A DNA stretch of 64,000 nt, from the NCBI GenBank assembly GCA_963756575.1, contig CAVWOM010000019.1, forward strand, positions 372,001 through 436,000. The letters are read 5' to 3'. This DNA is from Palsa-504 sp963756575. GTDB taxonomy: Bacteria; Actinomycetota; Actinomycetes; Streptosporangiales; Streptosporangiaceae. Below, piece by piece: positions 50,970 to 60,889 of the stretch (the stretch's first letter is position 1; each line of letters begins with the position of its first letter). A model generated the notes under the pieces. That model searched no databases. It was given only the letters and a program-made list of their open reading frames with translations, and was not told the origin of the DNA. Made by a program: the position numbers and the translations under genes.

Positions 50970-51173
50970 GTGCCCGTCGTCGACAGCGAATTCGCCGACG
51001 TGTCCGTCGAGGTGGACACGACGGCCAACGGACCGCGGCTGCGGCTCGAGGACCGCCGGACCGGCCGGGTCCGGTTCCTGGACGCGCTCGAGCTCGAGAC
51101 GATCGTCTGGCTGCCCGAGGGCCACCTGACCCGGCTGCTCGACCCGTCCGCCGACCGCTGGCGGGACGCCTGA
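50970..51173 (+). CDS. Small conserved protein of the dioxygenase operon
   Basis: A 67-residue protein, VPVVDSEFADVSVEVDTTAN then GPRLRLEDRRTGRVRFLDAL and ELETIVWLPEGHLTRLLDPS. A strand-rich domain is predicted. GTG 50970 is preceded by GGAGGGTGAG, ten bases behind the beta subunit, and the stop overlaps the thioesterase ATG. Such small proteins follow Rieske genes in other actinobacteria, but no function is known to me. It may be a regulatory or accessory component. Confidence 0.7.
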   Translation: MPVVDSEFADVSVEVDTTANGPRLRLEDRRTGRVRFLDALELETIVWLPEGHLTRLLDPSADRWRDA

Positions 51174-51589
51174 TGGCCGCCGTCGCCGTCGACATCCCCA
51201 TCTCGTACTTCCAGTACGACCAGCAGGGCGTCGTGTTCAACATGTGGTACTTCGGCTGGTTCGACGACGCCATGACGCAGTTCACCAGCGAGGTCGGCTA
51301 CCCGTACACCGAGATGAACGCCGACGGCATCGACGTCCAGCTGGTGCACACCGAGGCGGACTGGCGTGACGCGGTGCGCTACGGCGAGCAGGTGACCATA
51401 GAAGTTTCTACCGAACGGGTCGGCTCGACCAGCTTCACCCTGCGCTTCTCCGTCCGGGTGGGCGCCCAGGTACGCTCGACCGGCCGTACCGTCTACGTGG
51501 TGGTGAGCACCGACGGCTCAGGCAAGCGGCCCGTCCCGCCCCGGCTCCGGGCGGGCCTGGAATCCGCGCTGATCCCGGCGGCCAGCTGA
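51173..51589 (+). CDS. Hot-dog acyl-CoA thioesterase (4HBT-like)
   Basis: A 138-residue hot-dog protein: the catalytic Asp is in YFQYDQQGVVFNMWYFGWFDD, as in 4-hydroxybenzoyl-CoA thioesterase and YbgC proteins, and HTEADWRDAVRYGEQVTIEV is a typical second strand pair. It hydrolyses an acyl- or aryl-CoA. The gene overlaps both its neighbours (TGATG on both sides), so it is translated with the dioxygenase and metallo-hydrolase genes. Confidence 0.92.
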   Translation: MAAVAVDIPISYFQYDQQGVVFNMWYFGWFDDAMTQFTSEVGYPYTEMNADGIDVQLVHTEADWRDAVRYGEQVTIEVSTERVGSTSFTLRFSVRVGAQVRSTGRTVYVVVSTDGSGKRPVPPRLRAGLESALIPAAS

Positions 51590-52650
51590 TGGCGGGCGGC
51601 GAGCTGATCATCACGGGAACGGCGCAGCGCGAAGCGTGGCTGCAGCGGGTCATGCCGCCGGTCGAGCGGCTCGACGGGGACCTGTGGTCGATCCCGGTGC
51701 CCATCCCCGACAACCCGCTGCGGTACGTGTCGTCGTACGCGTTCGGCACCGGCGAGGGCCTGGTGCTGATCGACGCGGGCTGGGGCTCCGAGGAGGCCTG
51801 GCAGGCTCTGACGGCCGGGCTGGAGTCCATCGGCGCCCAGATCACCGACGTCCGCGGCGTCCTGGTCACTCACCTGCACTACGACCACCTCGGCCTGGCC
51901 GGGCGGATCCGGCAGGCCTGCGGTGCGTGGATCGCGCTGCACCCGGCCGATCGCGCCGTGCTCGCCCGGCCGGACTACCGCGACGCGAAGGTGGCCGTGG
52001 CCCGGGAGGCGGAGTTCCTGCGCGGCCTCGGCGCGTCGCAGGCCGAGGCCGAGGCCTCGGTCGGTGACGCCGCGGGGTGGGAGGTGTTCACCGCGACCGC
52101 GCTGCCCGACCGGCTGATCGAGGACGGGGACCTGGCCGACGTGCCCGGCTGGAAGCTCCGCGCCCTGCACACGCCCGGCCACACTCCCGGGCACCTGTGC
52201 TTCGTGGACGAGCGCTCCCGCCGGCTGTTCTCGGGTGATCATGTACTGCCGCGGATCACCCCGAACATCTCGGTGCAGCGTGGCGATCCCGCCAGCCCGC
52301 TGCGGTCCTACCTGGAGTCGCTGACCCTGACGCGCGACCTGGACGTGGACGAGGTGCTGCCCGCGCACGAGTGGCGTTTCCGCGGCCTGGCCGAACGGGT
52401 CGACGCCATCACCGCCCACCACGAACGGCGGCTCACCGAGCTGCTGGACGCGGTCCGCCGCCACCCGGGCTCGGCGCCGTGGCAGCTGGCCGGGGAGCTC
52501 ACCTGGTCCCGTCCCTGGGCCCAGTACGGCGGCCAGATGCGGATCTTCGCCGTCACCGAGACCGCCGCGCACCTGCACCTGCTTGAGCACCGCGGCCTGG
52601 TCACCGCGAGCGAGACCAGCCCGCCCGTGTACACGGCGACTACCCGATGA
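51589..52650 (+). CDS. Metallo-beta-lactamase-fold hydrolase
   Basis: A 353-residue MBL protein. The binuclear metal motif THLHYDHLG has His95, His97, Asp99, His100; further ligands are in HTPGHTPGHLCF and FSGDHVLPRITPN. The C-terminal part (from about 250) with EVLPAHEWRFRGLAERVDAI resembles the family with an added C-terminal HTH-like domain seen in MBL fold genes of CoA degradation clusters. It could hydrolyse a lactone, thioester or ring product. It shares its start with the thioesterase stop. Confidence 0.9.
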   Translation: MAGGELIITGTAQREAWLQRVMPPVERLDGDLWSIPVPIPDNPLRYVSSYAFGTGEGLVLIDAGWGSEEAWQALTAGLESIGAQITDVRGVLVTHLHYDHLGLAGRIRQACGAWIALHPADRAVLARPDYRDAKVAVAREAEFLRGLGASQAEAEASVGDAAGWEVFTATALPDRLIEDGDLADVPGWKLRALHTPGHTPGHLCFVDERSRRLFSGDHVLPRITPNISVQRGDPASPLRSYLESLTLTRDLDVDEVLPAHEWRFRGLAERVDAITAHHERRLTELLDAVRRHPGSAPWQLAGELTWSRPWAQYGGQMRIFAVTETAAHLHLLEHRGLVTASETSPPVYTATTR

Positions 52651-52673
52651 CGGCCAGCACGAGCCCGCGAGCT

Positions 52674-52688
52674 AGATTTATTTAATCT
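52674..52688. promoter_or_regulatory. AT-rich perfect dyad before the enoyl-CoA hydratase gene
   Basis: AGATT (52674-52678), TATTT, AATCT (52684-52688): a perfect inverted repeat in the 60 bases between the MBL gene and the hydratase gene. It resembles the AT-rich dyad at 49180, both being CTA-ATTT-TATTAA-like, so one regulator may control both operons. Confidence 0.45.
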
Positions 52689-52710
52689 GGATTAATGGTG
52701 AGGTGAGGGC

Positions 52711-53502
52711 ATGGCAGACCGAAGCGTCCTGTTCTCCGCGTCGGACGGGGTTGGCGTCATCGCGCTGAACCGGCCGCGGGCCCGCAACGCCATCGATCCC
52801 CGGTTCACCGAGGACCTGCGCGATGCGGCGGAGCGTTGCGCGGCGGACGAGACGGTACGGGCGGTGCTGATCCGCGCCGAGGGCCCCAGCTTCACCGTCG
52901 GCGGCGACGTGGCCGCGATGGCCGGGACGCCGCCGGCCGGGCTGCCCGCCCTGGTGAGCCGCATCACCGCCACTTACCACGCCACCTTGCAGCTCCTGGA
53001 CCGCCTGCCGGTGCCGGTCGTGACCGCGGTGCACGGCGCGGTGGCGGGCGGCGGCCTGGGCCTGGTCTACGTCGCCGACGTCGTCCTCGCCGCCGAGAGC
53101 ACCAGGTTCGCCGCCGGGTTCGCCGGGCTCGGGTTGTCGGTCGACAGCGGCGGCACCTGGTTCCTGCCCCGGCTGGTGGGCACGCGCCGGGCCGCTGAGC
53201 TCTGCCTCACCCAGCGCGTCCTGAGCGCCAGGGAAGCAGCGGGATGGGGGCTTATCAGCCGGGTCGTTCGGGATGAAGACCTGGCCGCCGAGGCCGAGAC
53301 GGCCGCTCGCCTGCTCGCGGCCGGCCCGACGCGGGCCCTGGGCGAGATCAGGGCCCTGCTGCGCCGCTCGCCCGACGCGGAGCTCGGTGATCAGCTCCGG
53401 GCCGAGAGCGACGCGCTGGCCCGGACCGCCGCCACCCGGGACGCGGCGCACGGGATCGCGAGCTTCATGGCCAAGGCCAGGCCCGGATTCGAGGGACGCT
53501 GA
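52711..53502 (+). CDS. Enoyl-CoA hydratase/isomerase
   Basis: A 263-residue crotonase. The oxyanion-hole parts are AEGPSFTVGGDVAAM and AVHGAVAGGGLGLVYVADVV, with SVDSGGTWFLPRLVGTRRAA following. The usual catalytic Glu position is occupied by Asp/Ser-type residues (GLSVDSGGTW), which suggests a 1,2-isomerase or another reaction in the superfamily. It is three bases ahead of the acyl-CoA dehydrogenase start, so an operon. A role in degradation of the ring-cleavage or ring-opened CoA ester is plausible. Confidence 0.92.
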   Translation: MADRSVLFSASDGVGVIALNRPRARNAIDPRFTEDLRDAAERCAADETVRAVLIRAEGPSFTVGGDVAAMAGTPPAGLPALVSRITATYHATLQLLDRLPVPVVTAVHGAVAGGGLGLVYVADVVLAAESTRFAAGFAGLGLSVDSGGTWFLPRLVGTRRAAELCLTQRVLSAREAAGWGLISRVVRDEDLAAEAETAARLLAAGPTRALGEIRALLRRSPDAELGDQLRAESDALARTAATRDAAHGIASFMAKARPGFEGR

Positions 53503-53504
53503 CC

Positions 53505-54653
<1,149 letters not shown>

Positions 54654-54683
54654 AGCACCAGGCGGCTAGCCATGCGCGGACGA

Positions 54684-56253
54684 TCAGTACTTGATGAAGG
54701 GCGTCTCCCGGCCGGCGGACTGGGAGTTCCCCTTGAACCGGGCCCACTTGGGCAGCGCGGCCCAGTCGCCGTGACCCGGCCTCACCGTCACCGTGAACGT
54801 GCACGTGGACGTGGCGCACAGGCCGGATTCGAAGCTGCCTTCGGGCTTCCCGGCGGAATCCTTCAGGACCAGCAGGACCTGCTCGTTCCAGGCGACGTCG
54901 ACGCCGGTCAGCGTGCCCCTGAGCTCGACGGCGCCGCCGTGGACCCGGATGCAGGCCCGCAGCGTCTGGCCCGTCGGCCGTCCGTTGAGGAGCGTGGCGG
55001 CCTCGGCCCCGCCGCACGTCCAGGCGGAGTCCGGCGGCGCCGTCTTGGTTGGCGTCGCCGACGCCGTGGGGGAGGCGCTGGCGTGGCTCGCGGACGCGCT
55101 CGGGGCCGTCGCGGGCACGGGCGGGCGGCCCGGCGCGGGCGTCCGCGAGCTGGGGCCGGGGCCTGAGGTGCGAGGCTCCGCGCGCGGCGCCGCGCTGCCA
55201 GTCGCCGTGGCCGCGAGACCCGCCTTCGGGGTGTCCGCGGCGGCCGGGCGGCCCGGCCCGGATCCGTCGGATTCCACCAGCGCCGTGGCCGTCCCGGCCG
55301 CGACCACGAGCGCCGCGACGGCCGCCCACAGCCAGCGCCGCCGGCCGCCGGTGCGGCGAGCGGGCGCGGCGGGCGCCGGACGGCCGGTGCCCGCCAGAGC
55401 GGGGGCGAAGATTCCTGACGACGTGGCCGGCGCCGCCGGCGGGAGTCCTTCCAGGACGAACGCGGGATCGCGCAGCGCCCGGGCCAGGGCCGCGGCCGTC
55501 GGCCAGGCGGTCCGGGTCCTTGCTGAGGCAGGCCAGGATCAGCTCCCAGAGGGGCCCGGGGATCCCGGCCGGACGCTCCGGCGTGGTGTGCAGATGATCC
55601 TGCATGACCGCCGCCACCTGGCCGCGGAACGGCAGCTGCCCCGTGAGGAGCTCGTACAGGGTGATCCCGGCCGCGTAGACGTCGCCGGCCGGGCCGGGTT
55701 CCTGGCCCCTGATCGCCTCGGGGGGCAGATAGGCGACGGTCCCCACCACCAGGCCCGCGGTCGTGATGGCCGCCTCGCCGGCGATCCTGGCGACGCCGAA
55801 GTCGCCGAGCCTGACCTGCCCGCCGTCCATCAAGACGTTGGCCGGCTTGAGATCGCGGTGCACGATCCGGGCCCGGTGCGCCGCCGTCAGGGCGTCGCAG
55901 ACCTGCGCGATCAGTTCCGCGGCCTCGCCGGTTCCCAGGGCACCGCCGCGAGCCCGCAGGTGGTCCCCGAGGTCACCGCCCTCGATCAGGTCCATCACCA
56001 GGGCCAGCTGCTCGCCCTCCACCACCATGTCGTGGAGGGTCACCACGTTCGGGTGCCTGAACAGCACCAGCGCGGTCCGCTCGCGGACGAAACGGGCCAC
56101 CGCGGCGGTATCCCGGGCGTACTCGGGCCGCAGCACCTTGATCGCGCAGCGCGCCCCGGTCGCGGTGTCCCGGCCCCGCCAGACCATCCCCATGCCGCCC
56201 TGCCCGATCTGATCCTCGATCAGGTAGTGGCTGCCGATCAGCTGGGGCGTCAC
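54684..56253 (-). pseudogene. Ser/Thr protein kinase (PknB type), frameshifted
   Basis: The N-terminal kinase domain is complete to about residue 260: IGQGGMGMVWRGRDTATG with Gly-rich loop, the Lys in CAIKVLRPEY, catalytic loop VHRDLKPANVLMD and DFG in RLGDFGVARI. At about 55505 the frame breaks: LARALRDPAFVLEG follows in another frame and the membrane helix WLWAAVAALVVAAGTATALV, a Pro/Ala/Ser-rich spacer and an extracellular part with Cys residues (DSAWTCGG, RACIRVHG, SGLCATSTCTF) end at TGA 54684. One base restores the frame. The GTG at 56253 lies eight bases behind TATCAT, a leaderless promoter. A membrane receptor kinase if repaired. Confidence 0.82.
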
Positions 56254-56293
56254 GAACGTGGATGATAGCGGCAAAACACCGAGGAGGCGGTCT

Positions 56294-57607
56294 ATGGACG
56301 CGGATGTCGACGTTCTCGTGGTCGGGGCGGGCGCGGGCGGCCTGCTGACCGCGGCCCGGCTGGCCCGCCTCGGCTACCGCACGCTCGTCGCCGAGCGGCT
56401 CGGCTATCTGGGCGGCCGGGCCTCCACCCGCGACGTCGACGGCTTCAAGGTCAACAACGGCGCGATCGTGATCGAGACCGGCGGCATCACCGAGCAGACC
56501 TTCGCCGAGGTGGGCGCCGCGTTCGACGTCCGGGTCCCCGACCCGCCGATCCTGTACCGGATCGGCGGCAAGGACGTCGACGTCACCGGGGGCGGCTGGG
56601 GTTTCCTGCTGTCCCGGCTCACCCGCTCCGGCGCCCGGGTGCTGGCCGGGCTGGCCGAGGCGCGCCGGGACGAAGGGCTGCCGGACGGCGAACTGTCGAC
56701 CGCCGGCTGGCTGTCCCGGTTCACGAAGAACGAGTCGGTCCACGGCATCTTCCGCAGCATGTGCGGGTCGGTGTTCGCGGTCGGCCCCGACGAGCTCCCG
56801 GCCCGGGTCTTCCTCACCTACTTCACCCGCAAGAGCGCGTTCAAGACGTTCGGCTTCTGCCCGCAAGGCACCGTCGGCATCTGGGCGTCGCTGGCCGCCG
56901 CGATCGCCGCGGCGGGCGGCCAGGTCTGGCTGGGCCGCGAGGTGCGGTCGCTGACCATGACGGACGGCCTGGTCACCGGCGCCGTCATCGACCGCGGCGG
57001 CGAGCCGGTGACGGTCACGGCCCGGGTGGTGATCAGTGACGTTGGCCCGGCCGCGACGCTCAGGCTGCTCGGGCCCGACGCCGTGCCCGCCGGCTACGCC
57101 GAGGCGGTCAAGCGCGCCGACCGCCCGTGCGCGATGATCTCGGTGAACTTCGCCAGCACCGAGCCGCTGCTCGCGGCGCCGGGACTGCTCAGCTTCGCGC
57201 GGACCCGCCGGCTGTGCTACGCCGCGAACTTCACCGCCACCTGCCCCGAGATGGCCCCGGACGGCTGGCACCTGTACGTCGGCACCGCCGTGCCGCGGCC
57301 GGCCGTCGGGGACTTCGACGAGCCGGCCGAGACCGAGCTGCTGCTGGCCGACCTGCGTGACGAGCTCCCCGGCTTCGACCGGGCCCGGATCCTGTCCACG
57401 GTGGTGACCAGGGACGACTGGCCGCCGCAGCGCGCCGTGGCAGGCTCCGACCTGCCGCCGGGCACGCCGGTCGCCAACCTGTGGAACGTCGGCGACGGCG
57501 TCAAGGAGTACGCCAACGGCGGCACCACCGCCTGCGCCGAGACCGCCCAGCTAGTCGCCGCCCAGGTCGCCGAGCGCTACCCGCTCAGCCGCCTGCGGAC
57601 CGGGTAA
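56294..57607 (+). CDS. FAD-dependent oxidoreductase, phytoene-desaturase-like
   Basis: A 437-residue enzyme starting at ATG 56294 behind GAGGAGG. The FAD motif is VLVVGAGAGGLLTAARLARL, followed by LGYLGGRASTRDVDGFKVN. The C-terminal motif NLWNVGDGVKEYANGGTTAC closes the FAD site. Its middle FTRKSAFKTFGFCPQGTVGI resembles desaturase/isomerase relatives. It is similar in architecture to the protein at 13613-15004, so the organism has paralogues. It is divergent from the kinase gene; substrate unknown. Confidence 0.88.
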   Translation: MDADVDVLVVGAGAGGLLTAARLARLGYRTLVAERLGYLGGRASTRDVDGFKVNNGAIVIETGGITEQTFAEVGAAFDVRVPDPPILYRIGGKDVDVTGGGWGFLLSRLTRSGARVLAGLAEARRDEGLPDGELSTAGWLSRFTKNESVHGIFRSMCGSVFAVGPDELPARVFLTYFTRKSAFKTFGFCPQGTVGIWASLAAAIAAAGGQVWLGREVRSLTMTDGLVTGAVIDRGGEPVTVTARVVISDVGPAATLRLLGPDAVPAGYAEAVKRADRPCAMISVNFASTEPLLAAPGLLSFARTRRLCYAANFTATCPEMAPDGWHLYVGTAVPRPAVGDFDEPAETELLLADLRDELPGFDRARILSTVVTRDDWPPQRAVAGSDLPPGTPVANLWNVGDGVKEYANGGTTACAETAQLVAAQVAERYPLSRLRTG

Positions 57608-57662
57608 TCGCCGGGGCGAGCGGGTAGCCGGGGCGAGCGGCGTCATGGCGACGATGGCAGCC

Positions 57663-57718
57663 GTCATGAAACCGGGCTTACAGCGCGTCCGGACGCACTC
57701 GAAGCCCGGTTTCATGAC
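57663..57718. terminator. Long perfect hairpin between convergent genes
   Basis: A 17-base perfect inverted repeat: 57663-57679 (GTCATGAAACCGGGCTT) and 57702-57718, with a 22-base loop that itself holds the palindrome GCGTCCGGACGC (57683-57694 region). It lies between the ends of the oxidoreductase and MHS transporter genes. It probably stops transcription in both directions. Its TGAAACCGG arms recur at 49083. Confidence 0.7.
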
Positions 57719-57808
57719 GTCACGGCGGACCCGCGGCGCTCAGATCGTGGTGCTGGCGGTGCCAGTGTTACCTGAGCCGGATCCCGGGTTCCCGGGTTCC
57801 CGCCGCGG

Positions 57809-59176
57809 TCAGCCGGCTGCGGGCCGGGTTGCGGCCGGGGCGAAGACCGGCGTGGCGGCCACCTCGCTCCTGGTCCGGTCCGGCAGCAGGGCGGCCGCTC
57901 CCAGCGTCAGGAGCACGCACGCGATGATGTAGACGGCGATCGCCTGCCAGCCGAACGTGGGCAGCATCCAGGTCGCAAGCAGCGGCGCCGGGCCGCCGGC
58001 GATCAGCGAGGCCGCCTGGTACCCCAGGCCGCTGCCGGCGTAGGCCAGCCCGGTCGGGAAGTTCTCCGCGATGTAGGACGACTGCGGGCCGTACTGGATG
58101 GCGTGCGCGATCGCGATCAGCGCCGTGCCGAGGATAATCAGGCCTAGGCTCGCGGTATTGAGCAGGAGGAAGAACGGGAACGCGACGATGCCCATGGCGA
58201 TCGCCCCGGTCACGTAGACCCGCCTGCGGCCCAGCCGGTCGCTGAGGTGGCCGCAGAGCGGGATCAGCAGGAGCTCGAGCGCCCCGCCCACCGTGACCGC
58301 GGCCAGTCCGACATACGTCCCCTTGTGCAGGTCCTCCTTGATGTACGTCAGCGCGAACGCGGTGTATAGGTAGAACGGCGCCTGCTCCGACATCCGCAGC
58401 AGCGCGCTGAGCACGACTTCCTTCGGGTACCGCCGCAGCACGTCGAGCACCGGGACCTTGGCCACGTTCTTCTTCTCGACCAGCTCGGCGAACATCGGCG
58501 TCTCGAGCACCTTCAGCCGGACCCACAGGCCGATGGCCACCAGCACCAGGCTGGCCAGGAACGGGATCCGCCAGGCCCACGCCTTGAACGCGTCCGGGAA
58601 GCCCAGCGCGATCACGGTCATCATCCCGGTGCCGAGCAGCAGTCCGATCGGCACGCCGATCTGCGGCCAGCTCGCCATCAGCCCGCGCCGGTTCTGCTTG
58701 CCCCATTCCATGGACAGCAGCACCGAGCCGCTCCACTCGCCGCCGACCGCGACGCCCTGGATCACCCGGAGCACCACCAGCAGGATCGGCGCGGCGACGC
58801 CGATGGCCGAGGTGCCGGGCAGGACGCCGACCAGGGCGCTGGCCAGCCCCATCATCAGCAGCGTGATGATCAGCGTGGCCTTGCGGCCGATCCGGTCGCC
58901 CCAGTGGCCGAAGATGGCCGCGCCGACCGGGCGGGCCGCGAAGCCGACGGCGTAGGTGGCGAACGACTCGAGCGTGCCCGCGTAGGAGCTGGAGGCGGGG
59001 AAGAAGACCGAGGGGAAGACGATGGCCGCGGCCGTGCCGTACAGGAAGAAGTCGTACCACTCGATCGAGGTCCCGATCACGCTGGCCACCGCGGCCAGCC
59101 TGATCTGCCTTCCGCGGCCTGCTTCGTCGGCGGACACCGACCTGGCCTGACCGGCTTCTTCGGGTTGCAGCACCAT
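57809..59176 (-). CDS. MFS transporter, metabolite:H+ symporter (MHS) family
   Basis: A 455-residue transporter with twelve membrane helices. The beginning SVIGTSIEWYDFFLYGTAAA is the typical MHS start, followed by FGHWGDRIGRKATLI (the loop 2-3 motif), GGEWSGSVLLSMEW, and the mirrored CGHLSDRLGRRRVYV. MHS proteins take up dicarboxylates, shikimate, alpha-ketoglutarate or aromatic acids with protons. ATG 59176 behind GGAAGGAAC is preferred. It could feed the catabolic enzymes in this window; that is an inference. Confidence 0.94.
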   Translation of the reverse strand: MVLQPEEAGQARSVSADEAGRGRQIRLAAVASVIGTSIEWYDFFLYGTAAAIVFPSVFFPASSSYAGTLESFATYAVGFAARPVGAAIFGHWGDRIGRKATLIITLLMMGLASALVGVLPGTSAIGVAAPILLVVLRVIQGVAVGGEWSGSVLLSMEWGKQNRRGLMASWPQIGVPIGLLLGTGMMTVIALGFPDAFKAWAWRIPFLASLVLVAIGLWVRLKVLETPMFAELVEKKNVAKVPVLDVLRRYPKEVVLSALLRMSEQAPFYLYTAFALTYIKEDLHKGTYVGLAAVTVGGALELLLIPLCGHLSDRLGRRRVYVTGAIAMGIVAFPFFLLLNTASLGLIILGTALIAIAHAIQYGPQSSYIAENFPTGLAYAGSGLGYQAASLIAGGPAPLLATWMLPTFGWQAIAVYIIACVLLTLGAAALLPDRTRSEVAATPVFAPAATRPAAG

Positions 59177-59331
59177 GGGGGTTCCTTCCTGACCGTTCCC
59201 CGAACCGGTCTGCGGCGGTTTTCTTCCCGCTACCGGGAAAATCCGCGCTGAAACCCTGCGACCCGACAGGTCCATGCAAATCGCGTCACCGCCGCTACCA
59301 TGAGCGGCATCGGAAGGGCGGTGACGTAGCC

Positions 59332-59799
59332 GTGTACGACCTGCTGACCCGGCTTTGGCGTCTCGGGAAGCCGCTCCAGTGGCGGTTCCTGTGGCTGGTG
59401 CACGCCAAGTTCATCTGCGGCATCACGGGGGTCGTCCGCGACGGCGACGGGCAGGTGCTGCTGCTTCGCCACCGGCTGTGGCCGCCGGACCGGCAGTGGG
59501 GATTTCCGACCGGGTACGCGATCAAGGGCGAGCGGCACGAGGACACCATCGCGCGTGAGGTCCGCGAGGAGACCGGCCTGACCGTCGAGGCCGGGCGCCT
59601 GCTGAAGGTCCGCAGCGGCTTCCGGTACCGCATCGAGATCTACTACGAAGCCGTCCTCGTCGGCGGACTCGACGGCCTGGACCTCGACGCGAAAGAAGTG
59701 CTCGAAGCCCGGCTGTTCAGCCTCGGCGACCTGCCGACCGCAATGCCGCAAGCCCACCGGGAACTCGCCGCAGGTCTGCGGCTGCCCGCTGGCGGTTGA
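59332..59799 (+). CDS. NUDIX hydrolase
   Basis: A 155-residue protein with the Nudix box GYAIKGERHEDTIAREVREE followed by TGL, matching Gx5Ex7REUxEExGU. The flanks KFICGITGVVRDGDGQVLLL and WGFPTGYAIKG are typical. It hydrolyses a nucleoside diphosphate-X compound such as NDP-sugar or oxidised nucleotide. GTG 59332; no clear ribosome site. It stands alone, divergent from the MHS gene. Confidence 0.93.
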   Translation: MYDLLTRLWRLGKPLQWRFLWLVHAKFICGITGVVRDGDGQVLLLRHRLWPPDRQWGFPTGYAIKGERHEDTIAREVREETGLTVEAGRLLKVRSGFRYRIEIYYEAVLVGGLDGLDLDAKEVLEARLFSLGDLPTAMPQAHRELAAGLRLPAGG

Positions 59800-59824
59800 G
59801 GACGTTCGACACCGTCGACTTGTG

Positions 59825-59842
59825 TGTCAACATGTCTTGACA
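59825..59842. promoter_or_regulatory. Perfect dyad TGTCAA-N6-TTGACA upstream of the sugar ABC operon
   Basis: TGTCAA (59825-59830), CATGTC, TTGACA (59837-59842), with outer GTCGAC and TTCGAC extending the symmetry. The right arm is also a consensus -35 hexamer. It lies about 95 bases before the first permease gene, and suggests a LacI- or GntR-type repressor site. Confidence 0.55.
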
Positions 59843-59935
59843 TTCGACGAGGGCGGGAGTCTCATGACCGGTGAAAACCCCCATAAAGCCTGCAAAACGA
59901 ACTAGGCGGGCATTGCGCCCCGTCCAGGAGGCGCG

Positions 59936-60877
59936 ATGAGCGTTGCTGCGGCCACCACCGCCATCGGGAAACATCAAGCGCCGGCGGCGACCGGTGACGC
60001 CGAGCGCCGCCGCAAGATCCGGACCGCGTTCACCTTCCTGGCCCCCAGCCTGCTCGGCGTGGTGCTGTTCCTGGTCATCCCGGTCATCCTCGTGATCATC
60101 TTGAGCCTGGCCCAGTGGAACCTGCTCACGCCGATCAAGTGGGTCGGGTTCAGCAACTACGCGAACATATTCCGGTTCGACGGGTTCGGGCACTCGCTGA
60201 TCGTCACCGCCTACTACGTCCTGCTGAACATCCCGGTCCAGACCGTGGTGGCCCTGGGGCTGGCGCTGCTGCTGAACAACAAGCTGCGGGGCAGCGCGTT
60301 CGTCCGGGTCGTGGCCGTGCTGCCGTTCCTGGCCACCCCGGTGGCGATGAGCGTGGTGTGGACCTGGTTCTTCGACCCGACCAACGGCATCGTGAACCAG
60401 CTGCTGGCCCACGTCGGGATCACCGGGCCGGCCTGGCTGTCCGACAGCGCCACCGCGATGCCGATCGTGGCCTTCGCCAACATCTGGCAGTACGCCGGGT
60501 ACAACATGCTGTTCTTCCTGGCCGGCCTGCAGGGCATCCCGCCCAGCCTGTACGAGGCGGCCGCCATCGACGGCGCGGGCAAGATCGCCCAGTTCCGCCG
60601 GGTGACCCTGCCGCTGCTGCGGCCGGCTCTGCTGTTCGTCCTGGTCACCGGCGTGATCGGCTCGTTCCAGGTGTTCGACACCGCGTACGTGCTGACCGCC
60701 GGGGGGCCGGGCAACGCGACCCAGGTGGCCAACCTCAACATCTACACCACCGCGTTCCAGGGCTTCCGGATCGGCGAGGCCTCGGCCATGTCGGTGATCT
60801 TGTTCCTGATCATCCTGGTCGTCACCGTCGCCCAGTTCACCTACTTCAACCGGCGCACGACCTACGAGATCGCGTGA
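59936..60877 (+). CDS. Sugar ABC transporter permease (MalF/UgpA type)
   Basis: A 313-residue permease with six helices. The EAA loop is LYEAAAIDGAGKIAQFRRVT and its LPLLRPALLF end, which docks with an MsmK-like ATPase. The first helix begins about residue 30. A leading tail of 30 residues is cytoplasmic. It opens an operon of permease, permease and binding protein; the ATPase is missing, as usual for this family in actinobacteria where a shared MsiK-type ATPase serves many systems. CAGGAGGCGCG precedes the ATG. Confidence 0.94.
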   Translation: MSVAAATTAIGKHQAPAATGDAERRRKIRTAFTFLAPSLLGVVLFLVIPVILVIILSLAQWNLLTPIKWVGFSNYANIFRFDGFGHSLIVTAYYVLLNIPVQTVVALGLALLLNNKLRGSAFVRVVAVLPFLATPVAMSVVWTWFFDPTNGIVNQLLAHVGITGPAWLSDSATAMPIVAFANIWQYAGYNMLFFLAGLQGIPPSLYEAAAIDGAGKIAQFRRVTLPLLRPALLFVLVTGVIGSFQVFDTAYVLTAGGPGNATQVANLNIYTTAFQGFRIGEASAMSVILFLIILVVTVAQFTYFNRRTTYEIA

Positions 60878-60889
60878 GGAGCTAAAGCC

